Made by a program: the position numbers and the translations under genes | NCBI GenBank assembly: GCA_036743315.1 | Contig: DAINPV010000054.1 | Span: 1-15,972 of the forward strand | Length of the DNA stretch: 15,972 bases | Direction of reading: 5' to 3' | Source of the DNA: CALBTQ01 sp036743315 | GTDB taxonomy: Bacteria > Lernaellota > Lernaellaia > Lernaellales > Lernaellaceae | Shown here: positions 6,985 through 14,345 of the stretch, piece by piece | Numbering within the stretch: position 1 is the stretch's first letter | How the letters are laid out: the number at the start of each line of letters is the position of its first letter | Notes under the pieces: generated by a model | What the model saw: the letters and a program-made list of their open reading frames with translations, nothing else | Database searches by the model: none | Told to the model about the DNA's origin: nothing

Positions 6985-7807
6985 GGTCGATGTCCTCCCA
7001 TTTGGCGGGCAGAGGCGCGGCGACGGTTTTCAAGTGACCGATCAACTCGTCGAGACCGGGCGTCTTGCCGGCGAAATGCTCGCCGATGATCGCCTCCATC
7101 AACGGCCGTTTCTGTTCGCTGTATTCGAAGGTGTCCACTTCGCGCGCCGGGCCGGAAAGCTCGCCGTAGAAAAGGCGTGCATACACGTCGGCCGGCACGC
7201 CGAAGGGACAGGTGGCCTGGGTGTCGAATAAAATGAATTGTTTTTTGAGGTTCGGTTTGAGCGACAAGCGGATTTTGTCCATCGCCAGGTCGCTGTTGTC
7301 TTCTGTGTAAATCGGCGAGAAATGCCGGATGCCGTACTTCCACCACAGCGTCCGTCGGTTGCGCCGTACGAAGGAATCGAGTTGCTCGGGCACCGTCGAT
7401 TGTTTGCGGATGCTGCCGTCGGCGATCACCGGAATGCCATGCTCGAGGTTGTAGATGATCGCCATCGTGTGCATCGACAAGCGGCATCCCAGGCAGACCA
7501 ATGCCGTCAGGTTGAAACCGTACTTTTTGAAATCGAGTTTACGTTCGCCGAATAGAATCCGGTCGATGAACGGCTTGATCGGGATGATCTCGTGCTTCAC
7601 ACGGTCCGCGCCCAGGTGGTGGCGCAGCAGTTCCACGTGCTTCTTGGAGTTTTCAATGAAGAAGATGAAGCCCGGATCGAAGGTCAGCAGGGTGATCTCT
7701 TCGGCCTTCTGTCCCACCAGATAGGCGGCCAGGGCGGAGTCGGTGCCGCCACTATAGAGAATCGATGCTTTTTTCCCCAAGGAAAAGGTTGCGTTTTGCG
7801 TCGTCAT
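6977..7807 (-). CDS. PP-loop superfamily ATPase (adenine nucleotide alpha-hydrolase fold)
   Basis: A 276-residue N-type ATP pyrophosphatase. Family members adenylate a carbonyl or hydroxyl for attack by ammonia or sulfur; examples are tRNA thiolases, QueC, NAD synthetase and the WbpG-type sugar amidotransferases. The PP-loop SGGTDS is at 19-24. A CLGC motif follows (C105, C108) before a helix and IPVIADGS (125-132), and a further Cys-Pro is at 200-201. The C-x2-C plus distal Cys layout recalls Fe-S or Zn-binding PP-loop enzymes (TtcA/TtuA group, and WbpG-like proteins), but the N-terminal Cys motifs I would expect of a full WbpG are not present and the protein is shorter. It follows the deacetylase gene by 27 bp and overlaps the small membrane protein gene by 8 bp. 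In a glycan operon, an amidation, amidination or thiolation role on a sugar is plausible but unproven. Confidence 0.88.
   Translation of the reverse strand: MTTQNATFSLGKKASILYSGGTDSALAAYLVGQKAEEITLLTFDPGFIFFIENSKKHVELLRHHLGADRVKHEIIPIKPFIDRILFGERKLDFKKYGFNLTALVCLGCRLSMHTMAIIYNLEHGIPVIADGSIRKQSTVPEQLDSFVRRNRRTLWWKYGIRHFSPIYTEDNSDLAMDKIRLSLKPNLKKQFILFDTQATCPFGVPADVYARLFYGELSGPAREVDTFEYSEQKRPLMEAIIGEHFAGKTPGLDELIGHLKTVAAPLPAKWEDIDHA
6993..6998 (-). promoter_or_regulatory. Shine-Dalgarno of the small membrane protein gene
   Basis: GGAGGA on the minus strand, inside the last codons of the PP-loop gene and eight bases before the ATG at 6984. It is the strongest ribosome-binding site in this operon and decides that the 57-codon frame is translated. 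Confidence 0.75.
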
Positions 7808-7834
7808 GTTCTCAGCTTATCACAGAGGTTGGCC

Positions 7835-9079
7835 TCATTCGTTTGAGGCGTTGATATCCGCCGCTACTTGAGGCAGAACGATTTTCGCTTGCGCCTCCTC
7901 AACCACGTACTGCAGCAACGGTGTAAAAACTCGTTCAAATCCGTGCGGATAATACTCCGCGCATGCATGTGTACACAAGACCGGAACGTCATTGCGCGCC
8001 AAGAGCCAGTTGCTTTTCGCGCGCCAGATGCCGCAATAGTCGCTTTCGCCCAGTGTGAAAAGACGATCGTCCAGCGGCAGCGTAACCGGCAGAACGCGCA
8101 TCTTATTGCCATTGAACGGCCGCCCAAAGCCGCAGCCGCGATGCTTACCCCCTTCGCCGTATACGTCGGTATCCGGGAGCGATGAATCGTAGGCGAACAA
8201 CGTGGACAACGTCTGTTTCAGCGACGGCGACGACAACAAACTCGGCCCGCGATACCCGCGCACCTTGAATTGCTGCAATTCATGCCAATAGGTACGCATT
8301 TCAGTCACATAATCTTGCGGCGCGATCCGTGTTTGCCGATTGTCGTGTCGCAGTCCATGAGCGCCGATCTCGTGCCCCATGTCGCTTAATGCTTGCACTC
8401 GGCTTGCTTCTTTTCGCATCACCGTAACCGGCAGGAAATAGCATGCCCGTACGCCGTGATCGACCTCCCAGCGCGCCAGCCGCTCAGCAAACGCCAATTG
8501 TGCAGCGTTGTCCACGTCGTGGCTGAACACGAATATTTTTTCCGGCGAGCCATCGGGATAGGCCAGACCCAGCGCGGCGAAAAGGATGCGCCACAACGAT
8601 TGAATGTCCCAGTGCGGCCAGGCTCCTTGCTCCACCGCTTGATAACGGCGGCGACGCCAGCGCACCAAGCCTCGGTGAACCTGTCGGCGCAGCGCGGCGG
8701 GCAGACGATGGTAATGGAAGGGCAATAGATCCGACATCGGACGCGCCGGCGGCAAGTATCGCTCCTGCGTCAGGTCCTCGATGAACTGCGCTGCGTCGAA
8801 AAATAAGAGTACGTCTTCGCTGTGTTTGGCCACCAGGGATCGCCATGCGCCGTGCGGCATTTGCACGGAGAGAATTGGTGTCAGCGCTTCGGTGGTTTCC
8901 AATAGACGATCCAGATAAATCGGGACAATCGCTCCGGTTTGTTCATGACGACACGCCAGCCGTGCAAAGCCGCTGGGGAAGGGCGTCGGCTCGCCGAAAA
9001 GCTCCTTGGCGCGGGCGAAAGCGTACCGGCACCGCGTCAGCGCTTCGGTTCCGAACAATGATAAAAAGGTTTCGTTCAT
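7835..9079 (-). CDS. Polysaccharide deacetylase-like protein (CE4/NodB-type C-terminal domain)
   Basis: A 414-residue protein whose C-terminal half carries the carbohydrate esterase 4 signature: FSHDVD with H187, D188 and D190 (motif 1), GHEIGAHGLRHD with the metal-binding H241 and H245 (motif 2), and RGYRGPS at 274-280 (motif 3). CE4 enzymes remove N- or O-acetyl groups from glycans using a divalent metal. The first ~180 residues have no motif I recognise; they contain a very basic patch around 138-146 that might contact membrane or nucleotide. There is no signal peptide, so a cytoplasmic role on a lipid-linked or nucleotide-linked sugar is more likely than cell-wall trimming. The ATG at 9079 is chosen because it forms an ATGA overlap with the stop of the glycosyltransferase gene; the frame extends 19 codons further upstream inside that gene. 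Confidence 0.88.
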   Translation of the reverse strand: MNETFLSLFGTEALTRCRYAFARAKELFGEPTPFPSGFARLACRHEQTGAIVPIYLDRLLETTEALTPILSVQMPHGAWRSLVAKHSEDVLLFFDAAQFIEDLTQERYLPPARPMSDLLPFHYHRLPAALRRQVHRGLVRWRRRRYQAVEQGAWPHWDIQSLWRILFAALGLAYPDGSPEKIFVFSHDVDNAAQLAFAERLARWEVDHGVRACYFLPVTVMRKEASRVQALSDMGHEIGAHGLRHDNRQTRIAPQDYVTEMRTYWHELQQFKVRGYRGPSLLSSPSLKQTLSTLFAYDSSLPDTDVYGEGGKHRGCGFGRPFNGNKMRVLPVTLPLDDRLFTLGESDYCGIWRAKSNWLLARNDVPVLCTHACAEYYPHGFERVFTPLLQYVVEEAQAKIVLPQVAADINASNE

Positions 9080-9768
9080 CGGCTTAACCGATCGCTTCCG
9101 AAGCGAAAAAACAGCATCTCGCGGATCGTCTGCCAAATCGTCGACACGCTGCTGCCCTTGGCCAGCCCCGCTGTGCGTCCGAGAAATGAGGACGGCACTT
9201 CGGTGATTTTCATCCCCCGTCGCAGTGCCCGGCTGATCAACTCCTGCTGCATGAACACGCCCGCAGATTGCAACTCAATGCGCCCCGCGGTTTGAGTGCG
9301 CCACATCTGCACCCAATTGACGTCGCGAAAATGTTGCCCGAAGAGAAAATTGACCAAATGCAAATACACGCTCGATTGAATTTTACGCCAGACGCCGTAG
9401 CTATGGCGATGGCTTCGATAACCCAAGACGATGTCGTATCCTTCCGCTGCTTGAGCGAAGCGGATGATCTCGATCGGGTCAAATTGCCCGTCGGCGGGCA
9501 CGAAGATCGTCAAGTCCATTTTCGCCGCGGCCAGGCCGGTGCGGATGGCTTGACCCGAACCGCGATTATGTTCGTGCTGCAAAACGCGGACATGATCGTC
9601 GGCTAACGTATAAGCTATTTCCGGCGTTCCATCGCGACTGCCGTCATCGACGATGATGATTTCCCAAGCGGCCGAAAAATCCGCCAGTGTTTGTTGCACT
9701 TCGCGTACTACGCGGGAAAGCGTTTTTTCCTCATTGAAAGCCGGGATGACGACTGAAACCGATTCCAC
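9076..9768 (-). CDS. Family 2 glycosyltransferase (dolichyl/polyprenyl-phosphate sugar synthase type)
   Basis: A GT-A fold glycosyltransferase. The nucleotide-binding strand VSVVIPAFNE begins a few residues from the start, DDGSRDGT follows about 37 residues later, then HNRGSGQAIRTG and the metal-binding equivalent ADGQFDP. A C-terminal EVPSSFLGR-type segment matches the DPM1/polyprenyl-phosphate transferase group, which moves a sugar from a nucleotide to a lipid phosphate. No membrane helix is present, so it would be a soluble or peripheral enzyme. I place the start at the GTG at 9768 (230 residues), preceded by AAGGAA; an ATG at 9852 would add 28 residues unlike the family but has no visible ribosome-binding site. 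It is the first gene of the leftward operon and overlaps the deacetylase gene by 4 bp. Confidence 0.9.
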   Translation of the reverse strand: MESVSVVIPAFNEEKTLSRVVREVQQTLADFSAAWEIIIVDDGSRDGTPEIAYTLADDHVRVLQHEHNRGSGQAIRTGLAAAKMDLTIFVPADGQFDPIEIIRFAQAAEGYDIVLGYRSHRHSYGVWRKIQSSVYLHLVNFLFGQHFRDVNWVQMWRTQTAGRIELQSAGVFMQQELISRALRRGMKITEVPSSFLGRTAGLAKGSSVSTIWQTIREMLFFRFGSDRLSR

Positions 9769-9860
9769 GCTTTGCACTTTCCTTATCGACCGTTTCGCGC
9801 TAGACACTCCGTAACACTGCCGATTGTGCAATTGATTCTTCACTGCAATCATCAATGGGC

Positions 9861-9886
9861 TGAACGTTCATCCAATTGAGTGAACG
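9861..9886. promoter_or_regulatory. Palindrome plus direct repeat in the divergent intergenic region
   Basis: The region 9769-10058 separates two divergent operons and contains no gene I can support. It is AT-rich. At 9861-9870 is the perfect 10-bp palindrome TGAACGTTCA, and TGAACG recurs at 9881-9886, exactly 20 bp (two helical turns) from the first copy, with a CAATTG palindrome between them. This resembles a dimeric regulator site. A TATGAT -10-like hexamer on the plus strand is at 9978-9983 with no convincing -35; a TTGACA is at 10024-10029 with no good -10. The promoters of both operons should lie here, but I cannot place them precisely. Confidence 0.35.
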
Positions 9887-10058
9887 GCAAATTACCGATG
9901 TTTCGTTTGGCCTTGGGCGACTTTAACAGAACAAGGTTCAATGTGCAACAAAAGGGTTATCTTTATAAATGGTGGGATATGATTTCCTCGGCAAGATATG
10001 GTAGTTAGCGACAAATGACATCATTGACAATGCGGTAATCCTGTGTGAAAAACTCACC

Positions 10059-11033
10059 ATGACGATCAAAGACGACCAGGATTTCACAGTGACCGATCTG
10101 ATCGTGACCGGTGGAGCGGGCTTTCTCGGTTCGGCGTTGGCCCTGAGGGCGAAAGACCGCTATTCGGTCACATTATTCGACAACCTGACCCGTAATTCAC
10201 TGCTGCATCTGCCTGCCGAGGAAATCGCCGCCTGCACTTTGATTCAGGGCGACGCCACCGATCCGACGGCGTTTGAATCTTTGTTCAAAGGCGGCGAGAT
10301 TGTCGTACACATGGCGGCGGTTGCCGGTGTGCACAATTACTACCGCGCTCCCTTCGACGTCATGCGCGTCAATCTCGGGGGCACGCTGAACCTGCTGGCG
10401 GCTTTGACGGTCCATCGCCCCAAACGGTTGATCTTCGTTTCGACCAGCGAGGTATACGGCTGCGACGCGGCTGCGGCGAACGAAGACAATCCCCTGCAGG
10501 TGGGGCATTACGCCGAACCGCGCTGGACTTACGCCGTTTCCAAAATTGCCGGCGAAAAGGCCTGCCTCGCCTGGGGCAAACAGTATGGCGTGGAGGTGGT
10601 CAGCCTACGGCCGTTTAACATTTACGGACCCGGTCAGACCGGCGAAGGCGCCGTACGCGACATGATTCTGACCGCGTTGGCCGGTGACGATCTGACCGTC
10701 CATGGCGATGGCTCGCAGGTGCGCGCCTGGTGCTACATCGACGATTTCATTTCAGCAACGCTGGCGGCAATGGAAACCGAGGGCATCGGCGGCGAGGTGT
10801 TTAACATCGGCAATCCGGCCGCCGCCGTGACCATGAACGAAATGGCCCGAATGATCGTCGAACTCACCGGCATTCATGTGGGCGTCAATTGCAAACCGCA
10901 TTTCGGCGTGGATATTCCGCTGCGTACGCCCGATATCGGGAAGGCGCAACGATTGTTGGCTTTCGCGCCACGCGTCGGTTTGACCGAAGGCTTGCGCCGG
11001 TCGATCGATTGGTATAGTGCTGATGAGCGATGA
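10059..11033 (+). CDS. NAD-dependent epimerase/dehydratase (extended SDR, nucleotide-sugar type)
   Basis: A 324-residue extended short-chain dehydrogenase. The NAD-binding motif VTGGAGFLG is at 16-24, followed by DNLTRNS near 41-47 and the GDATD strand. The catalytic set is S128/T129 in FVSTSEVYG with Y158 and K162 (YAVSK), and RPFNIYGPGQ at 184-193 is typical of UDP- or dTDP-sugar epimerases and dehydratases. Such enzymes oxidise the sugar at C4 and then epimerise, dehydrate or decarboxylate it; which reaction applies is not clear. The ATG at 10059 lacks a Shine-Dalgarno. The GTG at 10089 (codon 11) has AGGA seven bases upstream and would start the protein just before the Rossmann strand, so it may be the true start. 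It leads the rightward sugar operon, and its end overlaps the next gene by about 11 bp. Confidence 0.92.
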   Translation: MTIKDDQDFTVTDLIVTGGAGFLGSALALRAKDRYSVTLFDNLTRNSLLHLPAEEIAACTLIQGDATDPTAFESLFKGGEIVVHMAAVAGVHNYYRAPFDVMRVNLGGTLNLLAALTVHRPKRLIFVSTSEVYGCDAAAANEDNPLQVGHYAEPRWTYAVSKIAGEKACLAWGKQYGVEVVSLRPFNIYGPGQTGEGAVRDMILTALAGDDLTVHGDGSQVRAWCYIDDFISATLAAMETEGIGGEVFNIGNPAAAVTMNEMARMIVELTGIHVGVNCKPHFGVDIPLRTPDIGKAQRLLAFAPRVGLTEGLRRSIDWYSADER

Positions 11034-12141
11034 ACGAAACGTGATTCGTTTGGCATACCCGGTTGTGAGCAGGGCCGTCCTCCCCACCATTGAAGCGATC
11101 CTGGCTTCCGGGCAATTGACGAAAGGCGAATATTGTCGGCGTTTTGCCGCGGAACTGGCGCGCCTCCACGAGGTCGTCGCCGCGATTCCCTGCAACTCCG
11201 GAACCTCCGCGTTGCTCGCCGTGTTGCAGGCGCTGGAAATCGGTCCCGGCGATCACGTGGTGGTGCCGGATTATGGTTTCCCTGCGACGGTCAATGTGGT
11301 CGAAGCGGTTGGGGCGACGCCCGTGTTCGTCGATGTCGATACCGACGATTTCGGTTTGTCGCCGAGAGCGCTGACTGAAACGGTTGATGGTCCGATCAAG
11401 GCGGTGATCGTCGTGCACCAATTCGGTCTGCCCGCGAAGTTCGACCGGATCGCCGCCTGGGCACATGAGCGCGAAGCGGTGATCATCGAGGATTCGGCGT
11501 GCACGATCGGCACACGCATCGACGATCATTATCTGGGATGCCTGGGTATGGTCGGCATTTTAAGTTTTCACCCGCGCAAAGTCGTGACCACCGGCGAGGG
11601 CGGCGCGATTCTGACGCGGGACGCGCAACTGGCCGAACGGCTGCGCGCGTTGGCCGATCATGGCTTTAGCGGACCGGATAAACGCTTGCGCGTGGTCGGC
11701 ATGAATTTGCATTTGTCGGAAATTTCCTGCGCGATCGGCCTTGAGCAACTGGGTCGCCTGCCGGAAATCATCGCCGCCCGGCGGCAAATCGGGCGGTGGT
11801 ACGAGGACATACTGACGGGAGTCGAGCGATTGACTCTGCCGTGCGCGGCCACAAACGTGGAGTGGAACAACCAGACCTATACGGTCGTTTTGGCGGCCGG
11901 AGTGGATCGTAATGGGGTACGAGCGACGATGACCGACGCCGGAATTGAAACCAACGTGCCCGCCGTTTCGTTGAGTGATTTGGAGTTTTATCGGCGAAAA
12001 TACGTGGTACCGGAAACGCAAGTTTCAGTTTCACGCGGGCTGCAACAATGTGCCATGGCGTTGCCGTGTCACGAACGAATGACGCAAGAAGACGCGGAGC
12101 GGGTTGGAATTGTTCTGCAACGAGCTCTTGAACATCGGTGA
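11023..12141 (+). CDS. DegT/DnrJ/EryC1/StrS family sugar aminotransferase (first copy)
   Basis: A PLP-dependent aminotransferase of the family that aminates keto-sugar nucleotides, usually with glutamate as donor. Counting from the ATG at 11023 (372 residues): the phosphate-binding SGTSAL is near 59-64, the pyridine-binding Asp is in IIEDSACTIGT (D157), and the Schiff-base Lys is in SFHPRKVVTTGEGG (K186). A GTG two codons earlier and a GTG at 11041 are alternative starts; none has a strong ribosome-binding site, and translation may be coupled to the end of the epimerase gene it overlaps. The next gene begins 10 bp after the stop. The K-V-V-T-T-G-E-G-G surrounding is of the ArnB/DesI-like subtype, unlike the second copy in this operon, so the two probably act on different keto-sugars. 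Confidence 0.92.
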   Translation: MSDERNVIRLAYPVVSRAVLPTIEAILASGQLTKGEYCRRFAAELARLHEVVAAIPCNSGTSALLAVLQALEIGPGDHVVVPDYGFPATVNVVEAVGATPVFVDVDTDDFGLSPRALTETVDGPIKAVIVVHQFGLPAKFDRIAAWAHEREAVIIEDSACTIGTRIDDHYLGCLGMVGILSFHPRKVVTTGEGGAILTRDAQLAERLRALADHGFSGPDKRLRVVGMNLHLSEISCAIGLEQLGRLPEIIAARRQIGRWYEDILTGVERLTLPCAATNVEWNNQTYTVVLAAGVDRNGVRATMTDAGIETNVPAVSLSDLEFYRRKYVVPETQVSVSRGLQQCAMALPCHERMTQEDAERVGIVLQRALEHR

Positions 12142-12151
12142 GGTGTGATCG

Positions 12152-13201
12152 ATGGTGATCGTCCCGGTTCCACGTGTCGCCGTGGTGGGTGTCGGCTATT
12201 GGGGGCCGAATATCGTCCGCAACCTGATCGAGATCGCCCCGCAGGCCATTGCCGCCGTTTGCGATATCGATCCGCAACGATTGGAATCGATCGAAAAACA
12301 ATACCCATCGTTGAAAACAACGACGAATTTCGACGACATCCTGCACGATTCTTCCATCAACGCCATTATGCTTGTGCTGCCGCCGGCGCTGCATCCCTCA
12401 ATGGCCGAACAAGCCTTGCGCGCGGGCAAGCATCTGTTTATCGAAAAGCCGTTGGCGCTCAATTTCAACGACGCCTGCCGTACCGTTAAACTGGCCGACC
12501 GACTGGGTTTGCAACTAATGGTGGGACTGACCTACTGCCACAACACGGTGATTCAGTATATCGGCAAGATCATCAAAGACGGTCGACTCGGGCCGCTGAC
12601 CAATATCTATTCCTGGCGCTTGAACCTCAATGAACGGGAAAAGCACGAGAACGTCATTTGGATGCTGGCGCCGCACGACATCAGCATCATCGACCGCTGG
12701 ATCGAAGGGTACCCGCACGAGGTGCGCGCCAAGGTCCGCAGCGTGGTCAACCCGAACCTGGAAGACGAAGTGTATGTCGAGATGCAATACGCTTCGGGAT
12801 TGGTCGCTAACTTCCATTTCAGTTGGCTTGAACCGGCGAAAATCAGGCGTCTTTTGCTTGTCGGCGGCAACGAAGTGCTCGTCTATGACGAAATCAACGA
12901 CAAGTATACCTTTTCGCTGTATGCCAATCCGCTGCCGGGACAAGCGTGGCCCAACGATTTCGACGAAGTGGAGCGCCTGCTCGGCACGCTGGGCCCGGCG
13001 GTGGAGGTGATCGATTGCCTGGACCAGTATGTGGAGCCGCTCAATCGCGAGGTGCGGCATTTTCTGCAATGTCTGCGCACCGGCAAACGTCCGTTGACCA
13101 ATGGAAAAATGGCGATGGCCGGGATCAAGGTTATCCAGGCTATCGAGCAATCCGCGAGCAACGATTCGCAACCGGTGGCGGTCGGCGAAACGGAAGGCTG
13201 A
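12152..13201 (+). CDS. Gfo/Idh/MocA family sugar oxidoreductase
   Basis: A 349-residue NAD(P)-dependent oxidoreductase. The N-terminal Rossmann fold has VAVVGVGYWGPN at 9-20, characteristic of the subgroup acting on nucleotide sugars such as WlbA/WbpB (UDP-N-acetylglucosaminuronate 3-dehydrogenase). The conserved EKPLAL (E98, K99, P100) and the APHD motif with the likely catalytic His175 are present; the C-terminal half is the usual substrate-binding beta-sheet domain. The ATG is preceded by GAGGTG six bases upstream. In WlbA/WbpB pathways this dehydrogenase makes a 3-keto sugar that a DegT aminotransferase (WlbC/WbpE) then aminates; here such a gene follows directly. Specific substrate is inferred from context only, and I see no dehydrogenase for the uronate step in the window. 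Confidence 0.92.
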   Translation: MVIVPVPRVAVVGVGYWGPNIVRNLIEIAPQAIAAVCDIDPQRLESIEKQYPSLKTTTNFDDILHDSSINAIMLVLPPALHPSMAEQALRAGKHLFIEKPLALNFNDACRTVKLADRLGLQLMVGLTYCHNTVIQYIGKIIKDGRLGPLTNIYSWRLNLNEREKHENVIWMLAPHDISIIDRWIEGYPHEVRAKVRSVVNPNLEDEVYVEMQYASGLVANFHFSWLEPAKIRRLLLVGGNEVLVYDEINDKYTFSLYANPLPGQAWPNDFDEVERLLGTLGPAVEVIDCLDQYVEPLNREVRHFLQCLRTGKRPLTNGKMAMAGIKVIQAIEQSASNDSQPVAVGETEG

Positions 13202-13218
13202 CCGAACATCTGAACATG

Positions 13219-13224
13219 AAGGAG
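13219..13224 (+). promoter_or_regulatory. Shine-Dalgarno deciding the start of the second DegT gene
   Basis: AAGGAG eight bases before the ATG at 13233. It fixes the start there, although the frame is open upstream to 13101 inside the oxidoreductase gene. Confidence 0.75.
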
Positions 13225-13232
13225 AAGGGTTC

Positions 13233-14336
13233 ATGACGATTCCGCTGGCCGATTTGCAAGCCCAATATCAAAGCATCAAAGCGGAGATCGACCGGGCCGT
13301 GCTCGAAGTGCTTGTTTCGTCGCGGTTTGTCAAAGGTCCTTACGTCAAAGCGTTTGAGGAACAATTCGCCGCCTTCACCGGCGCGTCGTATGCCGTCGGC
13401 GTGGCCAACGGCACCGATGCGATCGCCCTGGCGTTGCAGGCGGTGGGCGTTGAGCCGGGCGATGAGGTGGTGCTGCCGGCCAACACCTTTCAGGCCACGG
13501 CCGAAGCGGTCTGGATGATCGGTGCCAGGGTTGCGTTGGCCGACGTCAATGAAGAAACCTTGTTGCTCGACGAAGCCACGCTCGTGGCCGCGCTGACCGA
13601 CTCGACCAGGGCGGTGATTCCAGTGCATCTGTATGGCTACCTTGCACCGATGGACCGACTGCTTCCCGTCGCCGAACGAGCCGGTTTGTCGGTGATCGAA
13701 GATGCCGCGCAAGCGCACGGCGCGACGTTGCACGGCCGTCATGCGGGAACCTTCGGACTTGTGGGTGCGTTCAGTTTGTTTCCCGGCAAGGTGCTGGGCG
13801 CCTACGGCGACGCCGGCATCGTGATCACCGCTCGCGAGGATATCGCCGGGCGCGTGCGGCAACTGGGCGATCACGGGCGCGGCGCCGCCGCGGACGCGTG
13901 CGGACGCAACAGCCGGCTCGACGGCATGCAGGCGGCGATCCTCAACGTGAAACTCGCTTACCTCGACCGTTGGGTCGCGCGCCGGCGGGAAATCGACGCA
14001 CGCTACCGCGAAGCATTGACCGGCGTGGGCGATTTGGTTTTTCTGACCCGCAATGAGGGGTGCGAGCCGGCGCCGCTCAACGTGGTGATCCGCAGCGAAC
14101 GGCGCGACGAACTGATGAGGCGTCTCGAAGAAAGCGGCGTGCAAGCCAAGCCGCATTACCCGCATGCGCTGCACCAAATGGGCCTGGCTGCGTTGGCGCA
14201 TTACGCCCCCGGCGATTTACCGGTGGCCGAGCGGGCTGCGGCGCGGGTATTGAGCTTGCCGAACTATCCGGAGATGACCGACGAGCAGGTCGATTTCGTA
14301 ATCGACCGAATCGAAAAGTTTTTTACCCGTGCATGA
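13233..14336 (+). CDS. DegT/DnrJ/EryC1/StrS family sugar aminotransferase (second copy, WbpE/WlbC-like)
   Basis: A 367-residue PLP aminotransferase acting on a keto-sugar nucleotide. It starts MTIPLADLQAQY, the typical beginning of the WbpE/WlbC/QdtB-like branch. VANGTDAIALAL (57-68) binds the cofactor phosphate, D157 in VIEDAAQAHGA contacts the pyridine nitrogen, and K186 in SLFPGKVLGAYGDAG is the Schiff-base lysine. This FPGK-LGA-GDAG form matches 3-keto-sugar aminotransferases, which fits the Gfo/Idh/MocA dehydrogenase 31 bp upstream: dehydrogenation at C3 and then transamination. No N-acetyltransferase follows; the operon ends here, nine bases before a convergent gene, with no clear hairpin between them. 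Confidence 0.93.
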   Translation: MTIPLADLQAQYQSIKAEIDRAVLEVLVSSRFVKGPYVKAFEEQFAAFTGASYAVGVANGTDAIALALQAVGVEPGDEVVLPANTFQATAEAVWMIGARVALADVNEETLLLDEATLVAALTDSTRAVIPVHLYGYLAPMDRLLPVAERAGLSVIEDAAQAHGATLHGRHAGTFGLVGAFSLFPGKVLGAYGDAGIVITAREDIAGRVRQLGDHGRGAAADACGRNSRLDGMQAAILNVKLAYLDRWVARRREIDARYREALTGVGDLVFLTRNEGCEPAPLNVVIRSERRDELMRRLEESGVQAKPHYPHALHQMGLAALAHYAPGDLPVAERAAARVLSLPNYPEMTDEQVDFVIDRIEKFFTRA

Positions 14337-14345
14337 TTGAGACGT

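Noticed and set aside
10024..10052. TTGACA-based promoter just upstream of the epimerase gene
   Set aside because: The hexamer is perfect, but the sequence 17 bp downstream (GAAAAA) is a poor -10, and the start site would fall at or beyond the ATG at 10059.
13101..13232. N-terminal extension of the second DegT protein by 44 codons
   Set aside because: Arg/Ser-rich, lies within the oxidoreductase gene, and AAGGAG at 13219 points to the ATG at 13233.
13140..14201. A 353-codon minus-strand frame opposite the second DegT gene
   Set aside because: Shadow of a GC-rich gene; the plus strand has the PLP-lysine and a strong ribosome-binding site.
14337..14345. Expected terminator between the convergent DegT and DUF362 genes
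   Set aside because: Only nine bases separate the stops and I find no convincing hairpin there or in the immediate gene ends.
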